Notes: generated from the letters alone by a model not told the origin. Counted from the stretch's first letter, positions 9,960 to 21,085 are shown. The stretch is 64,000 nt of DNA from Candidatus Methylopumilus sp. (GCA_024640945.1 JAHEEA010000030.1:62001-126000), one strand, 5' to 3'. Translations and numbers: made by a program.

Positions 9960-10343
9960 ATGGGGTGGACTGCTTTTTTTTCTGTGGGATTAGGTGCCGC
10001 AATTGGTGCATGGCTAAGATGGCTGCTCAGTTTAGGGCTTAATGCAGTATTCCCATTACTTCCACTTGGAACTTTGGTAGCTAATATGGTTGGTGGCTAC
10101 TTGATGGGTTTGGCCATGGGAATCATTGCGTTGGGTGGCATGGTCAGCCCAGAGTTGCGTTTGCTAGTCATCACAGGATTTCTTGGAGGCTTAACTACTT
10201 TTTCAACGTTCTCAGCAGAGTCTGTTAATTTATTTTCAAGAGGTGAATATGGCTGGGCTTCTATGCATTTGTTGAGCCATTTATTAGGGTCTCTTCTAAT
10301 GACAGGTCTTGGTTTATTAACTGTTCAATTGTTAAAACAATAA
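9960..10343 (+). CDS. crcB: Fluoride ion transporter CrcB/Fluc
   Basis: LGTLVANMVGGYLMG ... TGFLGGLTTFSTFSAE. Confidence 0.95.
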   Translation: MGWTAFFSVGLGAAIGAWLRWLLSLGLNAVFPLLPLGTLVANMVGGYLMGLAMGIIALGGMVSPELRLLVITGFLGGLTTFSTFSAESVNLFSRGEYGWASMHLLSHLLGSLLMTGLGLLTVQLLKQ

Positions 10344-10344
10344 T

Positions 10345-11682
10345 ATGAGCCTTAGATTAAGACTGAATTTACTGATTACTGCACTATCGTTAGCATTTAT
10401 GCTGGCTTCAGGCCTGGTGATTGTAAATGACGCACGTACTTCAATTAAAGAGCGAGTCGAAGCAGCCTCTCGTGTTACGGTTCAGTTATTAGATACGGTG
10501 ATTGTTAGCTCAGCGCTTAATCCTAGTTTGGGTAATACTACTGATGTATTGAATGCATTTTTACGATCTTTAGGTTATGTAAGAAGCAGTCAAATTACGC
10601 TATATGACATTCGCGGTAATGTCATGTATGAGTCACCACCTTCCCGTTATCGCAGTGAAATTCATCCACCTCAATGGTTCGTTAAAATGGTTGAGCCATC
10701 ACCTGAGGTGGTTCAAAGACCTGTGCGTTATGGCCTTTTAATCGTTAAATCAAGTGCTGCTGGCTCTATACGTGAGGCATGGCGAGGTGTTAGTCAGCTA
10801 ATGTGGATAGGCTTCGGCTTCTTTTTGCTACTCAATATTATGGTGTATTGGTTGCTTAGTTATTCATTACGTCCAGTAAATGACATTTTAGGCGCAATTA
10901 ACCGTATGGAGCAGGGTGATCTAACTGTCAGGTTGCAACCGATTAAGCTTCCTGAATTTGATCGTATTGGAAATAGCCTTAATCGGATGGCTGAGTCTTT
11001 GGAAGCTGAGCGGCAATTGGAAGAGAATAGGCAGTTAACGCAACTCATTCAGACTCATATTGAAGATGAGCGAAGAAGCCTTGCGCGTGAATTGCATGAT
11101 GAATTAGGTCAATACGTGACTGCAATTAAAACTTTTGCAGTTGGTATTGCTAATAAAACAGAAAGCAAAATGCCAGATGTTGCTTCTAATGCGCAAACAA
11201 TTGTTGCTGCTGCTAATCACATTTATGATGGGATGCATAACATCATTCGACATCTTCGACCGGGTGCGCTGGATAATCTTGGATTGTCAGAAACATTGCG
11301 CGATGCAGTGAATCATTGGCAAGCCAGTAACCCTGATATCCATTTTAATTTGAACTTGTCAGGTAATTTAGATGCCTTAGGGGAGTCTTTGAATATTAAT
11401 TTTTATCGAATTGTGCAGGAGTCAGTAACAAACGCCTTGCGTCATGCCAAGGCTTCGCGTTTAGATATTAATTTAATGCAAGCTAAAAATGGCGATGTGG
11501 TTTTAAACATTAAAGATAACGGCGTTGGGATGGAGAGTTTGGATGTTGATCAAACCCAACATTTTGGATTATTGGGAATGCGTGAGCGAACCCAAGCTTT
11601 GCACGGCACATTTAGTGTGGATTCTGCGCCTCAAAAAGGCACTTCTATTACAGTTAGCATTCCTAAGGAATATATTGCATGA
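10345..11682 (+). CDS. Sensor histidine kinase, NarX/HPK7 family with HAMP domain
   Basis: HAMP followed by DERRSLARELHDELGQYVTAIKT and HATPase motifs. Confidence 0.92.
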   Translation: MSLRLRLNLLITALSLAFMLASGLVIVNDARTSIKERVEAASRVTVQLLDTVIVSSALNPSLGNTTDVLNAFLRSLGYVRSSQITLYDIRGNVMYESPPSRYRSEIHPPQWFVKMVEPSPEVVQRPVRYGLLIVKSSAAGSIREAWRGVSQLMWIGFGFFLLLNIMVYWLLSYSLRPVNDILGAINRMEQGDLTVRLQPIKLPEFDRIGNSLNRMAESLEAERQLEENRQLTQLIQTHIEDERRSLARELHDELGQYVTAIKTFAVGIANKTESKMPDVASNAQTIVAAANHIYDGMHNIIRHLRPGALDNLGLSETLRDAVNHWQASNPDIHFNLNLSGNLDALGESLNINFYRIVQESVTNALRHAKASRLDINLMQAKNGDVVLNIKDNGVGMESLDVDQTQHFGLLGMRERTQALHGTFSVDSAPQKGTSITVSIPKEYIA

Positions 11683-12320
11683 GTACACCTATTAACGTTT
11701 TACTGGTTGATGATCACGCAGTCGTCCGTATGGGTTTTAAGATGTTGCTGGAGTCAGCTGCGGATATTAAGGTCGTTGCGGAAGCTGAAAGTGGTGAGCA
11801 AAGTATCAAGATGTATGTAGAACATAAGCCTGACGTTGTTGTGATGGATATCACAATGCCGGGGATTGGTGGCATTGAAGCGATTGATAGAATCATGGCT
11901 AAAGATAATTCAGCACGAATTTTAGTGCTATCTGCGCACGAGGATTCTGTTCATCCAAAACGCGTACTAAATGCCGGTGCAATGGGTTATCTAACTAAGA
12001 GAAGTGCGGCGGAAGAGTTAATAAAAGCGATTCGTATGGTGGCAAGCCGTAAAATGTATTTAGAGGCGAGCATTGCCCAACAAATGGCTATTCAGCAGTT
12101 AAATGGTGAGAAAAACCCTGTGGATGTGTTGTCTGACCGTGAGTTTGAAGTCTTTATGTCTCTGGCTAAGGGGCAAACGACTAATGAAATCGCTGAGATT
12201 TTGAGTTTGTCACCACGTACCGTTGGGACGCATTTGTATAATATTAAGCAGAAGCTAAATGCAAATAATTCAGCAGAGATTGCCTTGATTGCAATGCGTT
12301 CAGGCTTGATAGATCCTTGA
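11679..12320 (+). CDS. Response regulator, NarL/FixJ family
   Basis: REC domain (VVMDITMPGIGGIEAI) plus LuxR-type HTH; overlaps the kinase gene by 4 nt. Confidence 0.93.
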   Translation: MSTPINVLLVDDHAVVRMGFKMLLESAADIKVVAEAESGEQSIKMYVEHKPDVVVMDITMPGIGGIEAIDRIMAKDNSARILVLSAHEDSVHPKRVLNAGAMGYLTKRSAAEELIKAIRMVASRKMYLEASIAQQMAIQQLNGEKNPVDVLSDREFEVFMSLAKGQTTNEIAEILSLSPRTVGTHLYNIKQKLNANNSAEIALIAMRSGLIDP

Positions 12321-13181
12321 TTAGCTTTTATTTCGTGCGTTGGCAACGACGCTCATTACGCCACTACTAATAATCATAATTATCGCGAGCCAGCGCTCAG
12401 CTGACAGCAATTCATTCCAAATTAATATTCCAAATAAGCTCGCTAAAACAACAGTGCTGTAAGCTAGACTACCTACAACAAGTGGGTTTCCTGTGCGATA
12501 TGCACGCGTCATTGCAAGTTGTGCGATGGTGGCACATAAACCTAGGCCTATGAGTGTGGGGGCGTCTTGCCAGGTAATGGAATTGAAATGGTGAATCAGC
12601 ATCCATGCGCCGCCACCTATTGTGCAAACCAATGAGAAGTAAAAAACTGTCCGCCAATCAGGCTCTCCAGCACGGCCAAGTTGGGTGACATGGACGTAGA
12701 CTAGTCCAGCTAATAAGCCAGAAAGCAGTCCTAATCCACCCGCCAATAGTTCACCATGATGAATGCTGGGTTTGAGTAGTAACGTAACCCCAAGAAATCC
12801 TGTCATTAGTGCAACGATTAGAATTTTCCGTGGCTTTTCTTTGAGGGCAAAAGTTAAGATGGCTGCCATTGCAAGGGGAGATGTGTAATTAAGAGTGATT
12901 GAGGTTGCAAGCGGCAGTTGTCCAATCGCATAAAAGAACATGACCATCGAAATAAATCCAATAATGGATCTCGACATTTGTTTGCTAAGGTAAGGCGTTT
13001 TTAAAGAAAGTTTTTTTATTTTCACATAAGAGAAAATAAAAACTAAGCCAAATAGTGAGCGGTAAAAGACCAGTTCAGCGCTTGAGAATTTGATTGAGGC
13101 GATCTTAACTAAAACGCCCATAATTGCGAAAAAGAATGCTGCAACCAGCATCCATAAACTACCGAATTTAAATTGATTCAC
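12321..13181 (-). CDS. EamA/DMT family transporter
   Basis: Multiple TM segments; EamA-like repeats. Confidence 0.88.
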   Translation of the reverse strand: MNQFKFGSLWMLVAAFFFAIMGVLVKIASIKFSSAELVFYRSLFGLVFIFSYVKIKKLSLKTPYLSKQMSRSIIGFISMVMFFYAIGQLPLATSITLNYTSPLAMAAILTFALKEKPRKILIVALMTGFLGVTLLLKPSIHHGELLAGGLGLLSGLLAGLVYVHVTQLGRAGEPDWRTVFYFSLVCTIGGGAWMLIHHFNSITWQDAPTLIGLGLCATIAQLAMTRAYRTGNPLVVGSLAYSTVVLASLFGILIWNELLSAERWLAIIMIISSGVMSVVANARNKS

Positions 13182-14284
13182 AGGTTCGGTTCTAGTTGCT
13201 TACGCAACCATAAGTGGAAGTGCTCTAAGCCGGTTTCCATTGGGTGTTGATAAGGCCCACGTTCATCAAGGTTGTTAGCAAAAAGTGCTTTACGGCCGTC
13301 ATGCATGCGTTGGCAAATTTCCTTGTCTTCTATGGCTGTTTCTTCATAAGCAGCTTGTTGTGCTGCAATATATTCGCGTTCAAATAACACAATATCTTCT
13401 GGATAGTAGAATTCAACGACATTGCTACATGCATCTACCCCTCTAGGGATAATATGCGAGACAACAAGCACGTTGGGATACCATTCAATCATTAAGAATG
13501 GATAGTACACCATCCAAATTGCACCTGCTTTAGGTAATTGATGGCCTTGGTATTGTTTGACTTGGTTTTGCCAAGATTGGTAAATAGCTGAGCCGGTTTT
13601 ACTATTGGGCGGTTTGTAGCCAACTGTCTGAACACTGTATTCATCCCCGAATTCCCACTTAAGTGCATTGCAGTCGACAAATTGATTGAGTCCAGGGTGG
13701 AAGGGGCCAACATGGTAATCTTCCAAATAGACTTCAATAAAGGTTTTCCAGTTGAAGTTGTATTCTTCCACCATGACACGATCAAGCATGTAGTTAGTGA
13801 AATCAAAGTCTTGTTTGCAACCTAGCTTTGCCAAGTCTTGCGCAATATTACGTTGACCCTCAAATAGCAGACCATTCCAGCTTGTTAGCTTGCTCGAGTT
13901 TAAGTGTAAGCAGGGATTTTCACTAAAATGAGGTGCTCCTAGCAATTCACCATCTAGATTGTAAGTCCATCGATGTAGTGGGCAAACGATATGTTGTGTA
14001 TGCCCTTTGCCATTAAGCATAAGTGCTTGCCTATGGCGACAGATGTTGCTGGTGAGGTTGATACCTTGTTGCGAATGAACCAGTGCTTTTGCGTCTTGCA
14101 TCCACGCCAAGGTATAAAAGTCGCCCTGGTTGGGGGTCATTAATTCATGCCCGACATATTTGGGAGCATTGGCAAATAGTGTTTTCTGCTCCAACGTATA
14201 AATCGCTGGATCCGTATACCAAGCTACTGGCAATTGCGACGTGGCTTGCTGATTGATGGGTGTATTAGTGACAGATAACATCAT
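13178..14284 (-). CDS. Aromatic ring-hydroxylating dioxygenase alpha-subunit-like protein (Rieske)
   Basis: Rieske CRHRQALMLNGKGHTQHIVCPLHRWTY; overlaps the DMT transporter by 4 nt. Confidence 0.85.
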   Translation of the reverse strand: MMLSVTNTPINQQATSQLPVAWYTDPAIYTLEQKTLFANAPKYVGHELMTPNQGDFYTLAWMQDAKALVHSQQGINLTSNICRHRQALMLNGKGHTQHIVCPLHRWTYNLDGELLGAPHFSENPCLHLNSSKLTSWNGLLFEGQRNIAQDLAKLGCKQDFDFTNYMLDRVMVEEYNFNWKTFIEVYLEDYHVGPFHPGLNQFVDCNALKWEFGDEYSVQTVGYKPPNSKTGSAIYQSWQNQVKQYQGHQLPKAGAIWMVYYPFLMIEWYPNVLVVSHIIPRGVDACSNVVEFYYPEDIVLFEREYIAAQQAAYEETAIEDKEICQRMHDGRKALFANNLDERGPYQHPMETGLEHFHLWLRKQLEPNL

Positions 14285-14487
14285 GCTAACAATTAAATCT
14301 GAATTTCTATTTATTTTTTAAAATTAATGGCTTGTATTGAGTGGCTTGAAAGCTGCTTCATGCCATTTTCTGGCAGGGTGTGAATTTTGCCTTAACCTTA
14401 ATTTTTTTCAAGTTAATTTTATATTAAAACGACTTATTTGTTGCTTGATTCGCAATGAGATTTTCCTAGGTGAGGGGTGCTTAAATC

Positions 14488-14516
14488 TTGCTAAAAATGG
14501 CATTTTGAGATAATCT
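14488..14516 (+). promoter_or_regulatory. Putative sigma70 promoter upstream of argD
   Basis: TTGCTA-17 bp-TAATCT. Confidence 0.4.
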
Positions 14517-14546
14517 CGAGGCTAATTAATTATAAATTTATTATTT

Positions 14547-14572
14547 GGCGGCTAACCCGCCTTTTCTTTTTT
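14547..14572 (+). terminator. Intrinsic terminator-like hairpin in the argD leader
   Basis: GGCGGCTAACCCGCCTTTTCTTTTTT on the plus strand, about 45 nt upstream of argD. Confidence 0.55.
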
Positions 14573-14615
14573 AAGAGCGCCAAAAGCGTTTCAATGAGTT
14601 TTGAGTAGAACCCAC

Positions 14616-15794
14616 ATGTCACATTTGATGAATACCTACGCTAGGCAACCTGTTAGCTTTGTAAAAGGCGAAGGGGTCTGGCTATATGATGCTGAAGGCA
14701 ATCGTTATTTAGATGCTTTAGCTGGCGTTGCGGTAAATGGTTTAGGTCATGCGCATCCTAAATTGGTTAAGGCGATTAGCGAACAAGCCGCTAAATTGAT
14801 TCATGTATCCAATGTTTATCACATCAATGAGCAAGAGCAGCTTGCTGATAAGTTATGTGAAATTTCTGGCATGGATAAAGTGTTTTTCTGTAATTCAGGT
14901 TGTGAGGCAAATGAAGCTTCAATTAAATTGGCGCGTTTGTATGGTCACAACAAAGGAATTAAGAATCCAGAAATTATCGTCATGGAGAAATCATTCCATG
15001 GTCGAACCTTAGCGACTTTGTCAGCTACTGGGAATCGTAAGACACAGGCAGGCTTCGAGCCACTGGTGAGCGGTTTTGTTCGTGTTCCATTTGATGATGT
15101 TGAAGCAATCAAGCAAGTTGCAGCACGCAATCCTAATGTCGTTGCTATTTTGGTGGAGCCGGTTCAAGGTGAGGGCGGGATTAATATTCCACATGATGCT
15201 AAAGGCTATTTAGAGCAATTACGTGGGATTTGTGATGCTAATGGCTGGTTGTTGATGTTAGATGAAGTGCAAACAGGCATTGGCCGTACGGGTACTTGGT
15301 TTGCATTTCAGCATACTAATATCGTGCCTGATGTAATGTCTCTGGCTAAAGGTTTGGGTTCAGGTGTTCCTATCGGTGCTTGCGTAGCTAAGGGTGTTGC
15401 AGCAGAGACTTTCACCTACGGTAAGCACGGTTCAACTTTTGGTGGTAATCCATTAGCGACGGCTGCTGGCTTTGCTACATTGAAAACAATTCAAGAAGAT
15501 GATTTACGTGCCCATGCTGAAGCAATGGGCGATATCATCTGTAATGGTTTACGTAGCGCGCTTGTTGGTGAAAGTGGCGTAACAACAATTCGTAACGCTG
15601 GCTTGATGATTGGTATTGAGCTTGATCGACCATGTGGTGATTTAGTTAAGCGTGCCTTAGCAGAAAAACTGTTAATCAATGTCACTGCCGATAAGGTGGT
15701 GCGTTTATTACCTCCACTTGTGATTAATCAAGCTGAGGCTGAACAATTAGTCGCTATTTTAGCTAAGCTGATTAAGCAGTTTTTAAACGAATAA
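14616..15794 (+). CDS. argD: Acetylornithine aminotransferase
   Basis: Class III aminotransferase motifs (LMLDEVQTGIGRTGTWFAFQH); followed by argF and argG; ATG at 14616 preferred over TTG at 14601. Confidence 0.95.
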   Translation: MSHLMNTYARQPVSFVKGEGVWLYDAEGNRYLDALAGVAVNGLGHAHPKLVKAISEQAAKLIHVSNVYHINEQEQLADKLCEISGMDKVFFCNSGCEANEASIKLARLYGHNKGIKNPEIIVMEKSFHGRTLATLSATGNRKTQAGFEPLVSGFVRVPFDDVEAIKQVAARNPNVVAILVEPVQGEGGINIPHDAKGYLEQLRGICDANGWLLMLDEVQTGIGRTGTWFAFQHTNIVPDVMSLAKGLGSGVPIGACVAKGVAAETFTYGKHGSTFGGNPLATAAGFATLKTIQEDDLRAHAEAMGDIICNGLRSALVGESGVTTIRNAGLMIGIELDRPCGDLVKRALAEKLLINVTADKVVRLLPPLVINQAEAEQLVAILAKLIKQFLNE

Positions 15795-15833
15795 TATTTG
15801 TAATTAAAAAAATCCAAATTTTTGGTAAACAAC

Positions 15834-16751
15834 ATGTCTATTAAACACTTTTTACAATTTAATGATTTATCGCGTGACGAACTCAATTATATATTTGATC
15901 GTGCGTTATGGATTAAGGCTCAATTTAAAGCCTACCAACAGTATTGGCCTTTATCTGATCGTACTTTGGTGATGATTTTTGAAAAAGCGAGTACCCGTAC
16001 ACGCTTATCATTTGAAGCTGGCATGCAGCAATTGGGTGGTTCCGCAATATATTTAAATACGCGCGACTCACAATTGGGGCGTGGTGAGCCTGTAGAAGAT
16101 GCTGCACAAGTTATCTCTCGTATGAGTGACATCGTGATGATTCGTACTTTTGAGCAAGAAATTATTGAGCGCTTTGCAGCTAACTCACGTGTGCCAGTGA
16201 TTAATGGCTTAACCAACGAGTACCACCCTTGCCAAATTTTAGCTGATATCTTGACTTTTATTGAGCATCGCGGCCCGATTCAAGGTAAGACAGTGGCATG
16301 GATTGGTGATTCCAATAACGTATGCAATACCTGGCTGCAAGCTGCAGAAGTGTTAGATTTTAACGTTCATGTTTCTACACCTCCAGGATATGAAGTTGAG
16401 CCTGAACGCGCTAACTTATATGGCGACAGTCATTACGAAGAGTTCGCTGATCCGATGGAAGCGGCGCGCGATGCGGACTTGGTGACTACAGATGTTTGGA
16501 CATCGATGGGCTTTGAAGCTGAAAACGAAGAGCGTATGCGTGACTTCGCTGATTGGCAGGTTGATGCTGACATGATGCGCGTTGCGAAGAGTGACGCACT
16601 TTTTATGCATTGCCTTCCAGCGCACCGAGGTGAAGAAGTTTCTGCGGATGTGATTGATGGTAAACACTCAGTTGTTTGGGATGAAGCTGAAAATAGATTG
16701 CATGTGCAAAAGGCACTCATGGAGTACCTTTTGTTGGGGCGGATTAAATAG
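15834..16751 (+). CDS. argF: Ornithine carbamoyltransferase
   Basis: EKASTRTRLSFEAGMQQLGG ... MHCLPAHRGEEV. Confidence 0.96.
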   Translation: MSIKHFLQFNDLSRDELNYIFDRALWIKAQFKAYQQYWPLSDRTLVMIFEKASTRTRLSFEAGMQQLGGSAIYLNTRDSQLGRGEPVEDAAQVISRMSDIVMIRTFEQEIIERFAANSRVPVINGLTNEYHPCQILADILTFIEHRGPIQGKTVAWIGDSNNVCNTWLQAAEVLDFNVHVSTPPGYEVEPERANLYGDSHYEEFADPMEAARDADLVTTDVWTSMGFEAENEERMRDFADWQVDADMMRVAKSDALFMHCLPAHRGEEVSADVIDGKHSVVWDEAENRLHVQKALMEYLLLGRIK

Positions 16752-16800
16752 CATAAGCTATTTCGGCGTAGGCTAACCTTTAGGTTAAGCGAGAGCGGCC

Positions 16801-16867
16801 GAAGCCAGAATCGCCCAATGTGCAAAAGGCGCTAATGGAGTACCTATTGCTTGGGCGTGTTAAGTAA
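16801..16867 (+). pseudogene. Remnant of a second argF 3' end
   Basis: GTGCAAAAGGCGCTAATGGAGTACCTATTGCTTGGGCGTGTTAAGTAA encodes VQKALMEYLLLGRVK*, matching the argF C-terminus (VQKALMEYLLLGRIK*) with mostly synonymous differences; upstream GAAGCC-AGAATCGCC also aligns with gaps. Confidence 0.85.
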
Positions 16868-16906
16868 TTATACAAACAAAAATTTTGGGATCAGGAAAAA
16901 GAAGTA

Positions 16907-18130
16907 ATGAGTGATATTAAAAAAGTAGTGTTGGCATATTCAGGCGGTCTTGATACTTCCGTCATCTTGAAATGGCTTCAAGATGAATATAAATGCGAAG
17001 TAGTGACATTTACTGCTGACTTGGGTCAGGGTGAAGAGTTGGAACCTGCTCGTGCTAAAGCCACCGCAGCTGGTGTTAAAGAGATTTACATCGATGATGT
17101 GCGTGAAGAGTTCGTGCGTGATTTTGTTTTTCCTATGTTCCGTGCAAATACCGTATATGAAGGCGAATACTTATTAGGCACTTCAATTGCGCGACCGCTC
17201 ATTGCGAAACGTTTAATTGAAATTGCGAATGAAACGGGTGCTGATGCGATCTCTCATGGCGCAACAGGTAAAGGTAACGACCAAGTACGTTTTGAATTAG
17301 GTGCTTATGCACTTAAACCTAATATTCATATTATCGCGCCATGGCGTGAGTGGGATTTGCTTTCACGTGAAAAGCTTTTAGCTTACGCAGAAAAACATGG
17401 CATTCCTGTTGAGATGAAACATAAGCAGGGTGGCAGTCCATATAGTATGGATGCAAACTTATTGCATATCTCTTATGAAGGTCGTCATTTAGAAAACCCA
17501 GCGGCTGAAGCTGAAGAAGATATGTGGCGTTGGACAGTTTCGCCAGAAAAAGCGCCTGATGCAGCTGAGTACTTGGATATTGAGTATGTGAATGGTGATC
17601 CTGTTGCTTTAAATGGTCAAAAAATGAAGGCGCATGAAATCTTGGCGCAATTGAACGCGGTTGGAGGTAAACACGGAATTGGCCGTTTAGATTTGGTTGA
17701 GAATCGTTACGTGGGCATGAAATCACGTGGATGTTACGAAACGCCAGGCGGTACAATTTTATTGAAAGCGCACCGTGCGATTGAATCAATCACTTTAGAT
17801 CGTGAAGTTGCGCATCTGAAAGATGATTTAATGCCACGTTACGCCAGCATGATTTACAACGGTTATTGGTGGAGCCCAGAGCGTTTGGCTTTGCAAACAC
17901 TAATTGATCACACACAAAAAACAGTGAATGGCTGGGTGCGCTTGAAGTTGTACAAAGGCAATGTCATCGTGGCTGGACGTGATTCAAAAACAGACTCATT
18001 GTTCGATCCTAATATCGCAACTTTTGAAGATGATAAAGGCGCTTATGATCAAAAAGATGCAGCTGGATTTATTAAGTTGAATGCTTTGAGATTACGTATT
18101 GCTGCAAATTTGCATCAGAAAAAACGTTAA
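16907..18130 (+). CDS. argG: Argininosuccinate synthase
   Basis: [18 protein letters not shown]. Confidence 0.98.
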   Translation: MSDIKKVVLAYSGGLDTSVILKWLQDEYKCEVVTFTADLGQGEELEPARAKATAAGVKEIYIDDVREEFVRDFVFPMFRANTVYEGEYLLGTSIARPLIAKRLIEIANETGADAISHGATGKGNDQVRFELGAYALKPNIHIIAPWREWDLLSREKLLAYAEKHGIPVEMKHKQGGSPYSMDANLLHISYEGRHLENPAAEAEEDMWRWTVSPEKAPDAAEYLDIEYVNGDPVALNGQKMKAHEILAQLNAVGGKHGIGRLDLVENRYVGMKSRGCYETPGGTILLKAHRAIESITLDREVAHLKDDLMPRYASMIYNGYWWSPERLALQTLIDHTQKTVNGWVRLKLYKGNVIVAGRDSKTDSLFDPNIATFEDDKGAYDQKDAAGFIKLNALRLRIAANLHQKKR

Positions 18131-18179
18131 TTTATTAAATTAACAAAATAATATAACCCATTAAATTTAAGGAAATATC

Positions 18180-18491
18180 ATGGCTCAATTTGATAATGTT
18201 AGCGTTAAGAAAAAAGCAAACGTTTATTTCGACGGTAAATGCGTTAGCCACACAGTTTTGTTTCCTAACGGTACTCGTAGCACGATTGGTGTGATTTTCC
18301 CGGGCACGCTGACATTTAACACAGCGGCACCGGAGTTAATGGAAATTAATTTGGGTGTTTGCAAAGTTCGTCTTGCTGGCGAAACAGAATGGAAAACTTA
18401 CAGCGCAGGTGAGAAATTCACGGTGCCAGGTAACTCTTCATTTGATATTGAAGTGCTTGAAACACTCGATTACGTTTGTCATTTTGAATAA
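18180..18491 (+). CDS. ppnP: Pyrimidine/purine nucleoside phosphorylase (DUF1255)
   Basis: Size plus [31 protein letters not shown]. Confidence 0.88.
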   Translation: MAQFDNVSVKKKANVYFDGKCVSHTVLFPNGTRSTIGVIFPGTLTFNTAAPELMEINLGVCKVRLAGETEWKTYSAGEKFTVPGNSSFDIEVLETLDYVCHFE

Positions 18492-18504
18492 TTAAGAGGT
18501 CGAT

Positions 18505-18999
18505 ATGCCATCTTTTGATATTACTTCTGAAGTTGATATGGTCGCGCTAAAGAATGCGATTGATGTTGTTGGTCGTAGCATTACTAACCGTTACGACTTT
18601 AAGGGCACAAGCGCTAACGTAGAGCTAAACGAGAAAGATAGTTTAATGACTTTGTTTGGTGATTCTGATTTTCAATTAGATCAAATCAAAGACATTTTAT
18701 TGCCAGCGATGGAAAAGAAAGAAGCGGATAGTGCTAAGCGCCTTGATCATCAAGATGTGCAGAAGATTTCAGGTAATAAAGTAAAGCAAGTCCTAAAGAT
18801 TAAAGATGGCATTGATACTGAACTCGCAAAGAAGATTGTTAAGTTAATTAAAGACAGCGGCGTTAAGGTGCAGGCAAGCATTCAGGGCGATACTGTTCGT
18901 GTGGTTGGTGCTAAACGTGATGTCTTGCAAGATACGATTGCTCACGTTAAGAAATCGGTAACGGATTTCCCTTTGCAGTTTGGTAATTTTAGAGATTAA
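18505..18999 (+). CDS. yajQ: YajQ family nucleotide-binding protein
   Basis: MPSFDITSEVDMVALKNAID ... NRYDFKGT. Confidence 0.93.
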   Translation: MPSFDITSEVDMVALKNAIDVVGRSITNRYDFKGTSANVELNEKDSLMTLFGDSDFQLDQIKDILLPAMEKKEADSAKRLDHQDVQKISGNKVKQVLKIKDGIDTELAKKIVKLIKDSGVKVQASIQGDTVRVVGAKRDVLQDTIAHVKKSVTDFPLQFGNFRD

Positions 19000-19022
19000 T
19001 TTTTGATATTGTTAGAAGTTGA

Positions 19023-20435
19023 ATGAGCGCAAAAACCCTTTACGATAAGTTGTTTGATTCCCATGTTGTGACCGAAGAAAACGGCACAGCATTAATATAT
19101 ATCGACCGTCATTTGGTGCATGAAGTGACTAGTCCGCAGGCTTTTGAAGGTCTGCGTCTAGCTGGTCGTAAGCCCTGGCGTAAAGACTCAATTGTGGCTA
19201 CTGCAGATCACAATACGCCAACTAATGGTTGGGAAAAAGGCTTGGATGGTATTGCCGACCCTATTGCCCGCATTCAAATTGAAACATTAGATAGCAATAT
19301 CAAGGAATTTGGTGCAAAAGCCTACTTCCCATTCATGGATAAAGGCCAAGGCATTGTTCACGTGATGGGCCCTGAGCAGGGTGCAACTTTACCTGGTATG
19401 ACTGTCGTTTGTGGGGATTCTCACACCAGTACTCATGGCGCATTCGGCGCTTTGGCGCATGGCATAGGCACATCAGAAGTTGAGCATGTCATGGCAACTC
19501 AATGTCTAGTCCAAAAGAAATCTAAGGCGATGTTGGTGCGCGTTGATGGCAAGCTTGGCCGTGGCGTGACAGCTAAAGATATTGCATTAGCCATTATCGG
19601 TAAGATTGGAACAGCAGGTGGTACAGGCTATGCCATAGAGTTTGGCGGTAGTGCAATCCGTGCATTAAGCATGGAAGGGCGTATGACGCTATGTAATATG
19701 GCGATTGAAGCTGGCGCTCGTGCTGGTATGGTGGCCGTTGATGATACGACGATTGATTACATTAAAGGCAGGCCTTATGCGCCTAAAGCTGATCAATGGG
19801 ATGCTGCGGTTAACTACTGGCGTACTTTGGTAAGTGATGACGGTGCAAAATTTGATTCAACGGTGACCTTGCAAGCTGAACAGATTCAGCCGCAAGTGAC
19901 TTGGGGGACATCTCCCGAGATGGTCGTTGGTATTGATGGTGTTGTACCTGACCCAACTAAAGAAGTTGATGCAACTAAACGTGGCAGTATGGAACGTGCA
20001 TTGCAATACATGGATTTAAAAGCCAATACGCCGATGAGCGCTATTGCAATTGATAAAGTGTTTATCGGTTCTTGTACTAATTCTCGTATTGAAGATTTAC
20101 GCGCAGCAGCACTTGTGGCTAAAGGCAAAAAAGTAGCAGCGAATGTTAAGTTGGCATTGGTTGTTCCAGGCTCAGGCTTAGTTAAAGCACAAGCGGAAGC
20201 AGAAGGCTTGGATAAGATATTTAAAGAAGCGGGTTTTGAATGGCGTGAGCCAGGATGCTCTATGTGTTTGGCAATGAACGCTGATCGTTTGTCGCCAGGC
20301 GAGCGTTGTGCATCAACTTCTAACCGTAACTTTGAAGGTAGACAAGGTCAAGGTGGGCGTACTCACTTAGTGAGTCCTGAAATGGCAGCAGCAGCGGCTG
20401 TTGCAGGTCATTTTGTTGATGTACGTTCATTATAA
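19023..20435 (+). CDS. leuC: 3-isopropylmalate dehydratase large subunit
   Basis: Aconitase-family motifs; [27 protein letters not shown]. Confidence 0.98.
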   Translation: MSAKTLYDKLFDSHVVTEENGTALIYIDRHLVHEVTSPQAFEGLRLAGRKPWRKDSIVATADHNTPTNGWEKGLDGIADPIARIQIETLDSNIKEFGAKAYFPFMDKGQGIVHVMGPEQGATLPGMTVVCGDSHTSTHGAFGALAHGIGTSEVEHVMATQCLVQKKSKAMLVRVDGKLGRGVTAKDIALAIIGKIGTAGGTGYAIEFGGSAIRALSMEGRMTLCNMAIEAGARAGMVAVDDTTIDYIKGRPYAPKADQWDAAVNYWRTLVSDDGAKFDSTVTLQAEQIQPQVTWGTSPEMVVGIDGVVPDPTKEVDATKRGSMERALQYMDLKANTPMSAIAIDKVFIGSCTNSRIEDLRAAALVAKGKKVAANVKLALVVPGSGLVKAQAEAEGLDKIFKEAGFEWREPGCSMCLAMNADRLSPGERCASTSNRNFEGRQGQGGRTHLVSPEMAAAAAVAGHFVDVRSL

Positions 20436-20446
20436 GGGCTAAGAAG

Positions 20447-21085
20447 ATGCAAGCATTTAATACTTTGAATGGCTTAGTTGTTCCGCTTGATAGAGCGAAC
20501 GTAGATACTGATGCAATCATTCCTAAACAGTTTTTAAAATCGATTAAACGTAGTGGCTTTGGACCAAATGCATTCGATGAATGGCGTTATTTGGATCATG
20601 GCGAACCAGGGATGGACAATAGCAAACGTCAGCTAAATCCTGATTTTGTCTTGAATAAATCTCGATACCAAGGTGCTTCTGTTTTACTGGCACGTGAGAA
20701 TTTTGGTTGTGGTTCCAGTCGTGAACATGCGCCATGGGCGCTTGAGGATTACGGTTTTCGCGTGATTATTGCCCCTAGCTTCGCTGATATTTTCTTTAAT
20801 AACTGTTTTAAAAACGGTATGTTGCCCATCGTTTTGGATGCTGCGAGTGTTGATCATTTATTCAAGGAATGTGAAGCAACAGAAGGCTATCAATTAAAGA
20901 TTGCTTTGCAAGAGCAAACAATTACAACACCTGGTGGCCAAGTATTTAAATTTGATGTGGATGCTTTCCGTAAGCATTGTTTATTGAATGGTTTAGACGA
21001 CATCGGCTTAACGATGCAGCACCAAGATAAAATCAAAGCTTTTGAAGCGCAGCATCAAAAAGCTCAGCCATGGTTATTTAATTAA
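20447..21085 (+). CDS. leuD: 3-isopropylmalate dehydratase small subunit
   Basis: [14 protein letters not shown] ... [16 protein letters not shown]. Confidence 0.98.
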   Translation: MQAFNTLNGLVVPLDRANVDTDAIIPKQFLKSIKRSGFGPNAFDEWRYLDHGEPGMDNSKRQLNPDFVLNKSRYQGASVLLARENFGCGSSREHAPWALEDYGFRVIIAPSFADIFFNNCFKNGMLPIVLDAASVDHLFKECEATEGYQLKIALQEQTITTPGGQVFKFDVDAFRKHCLLNGLDDIGLTMQHQDKIKAFEAQHQKAQPWLFN

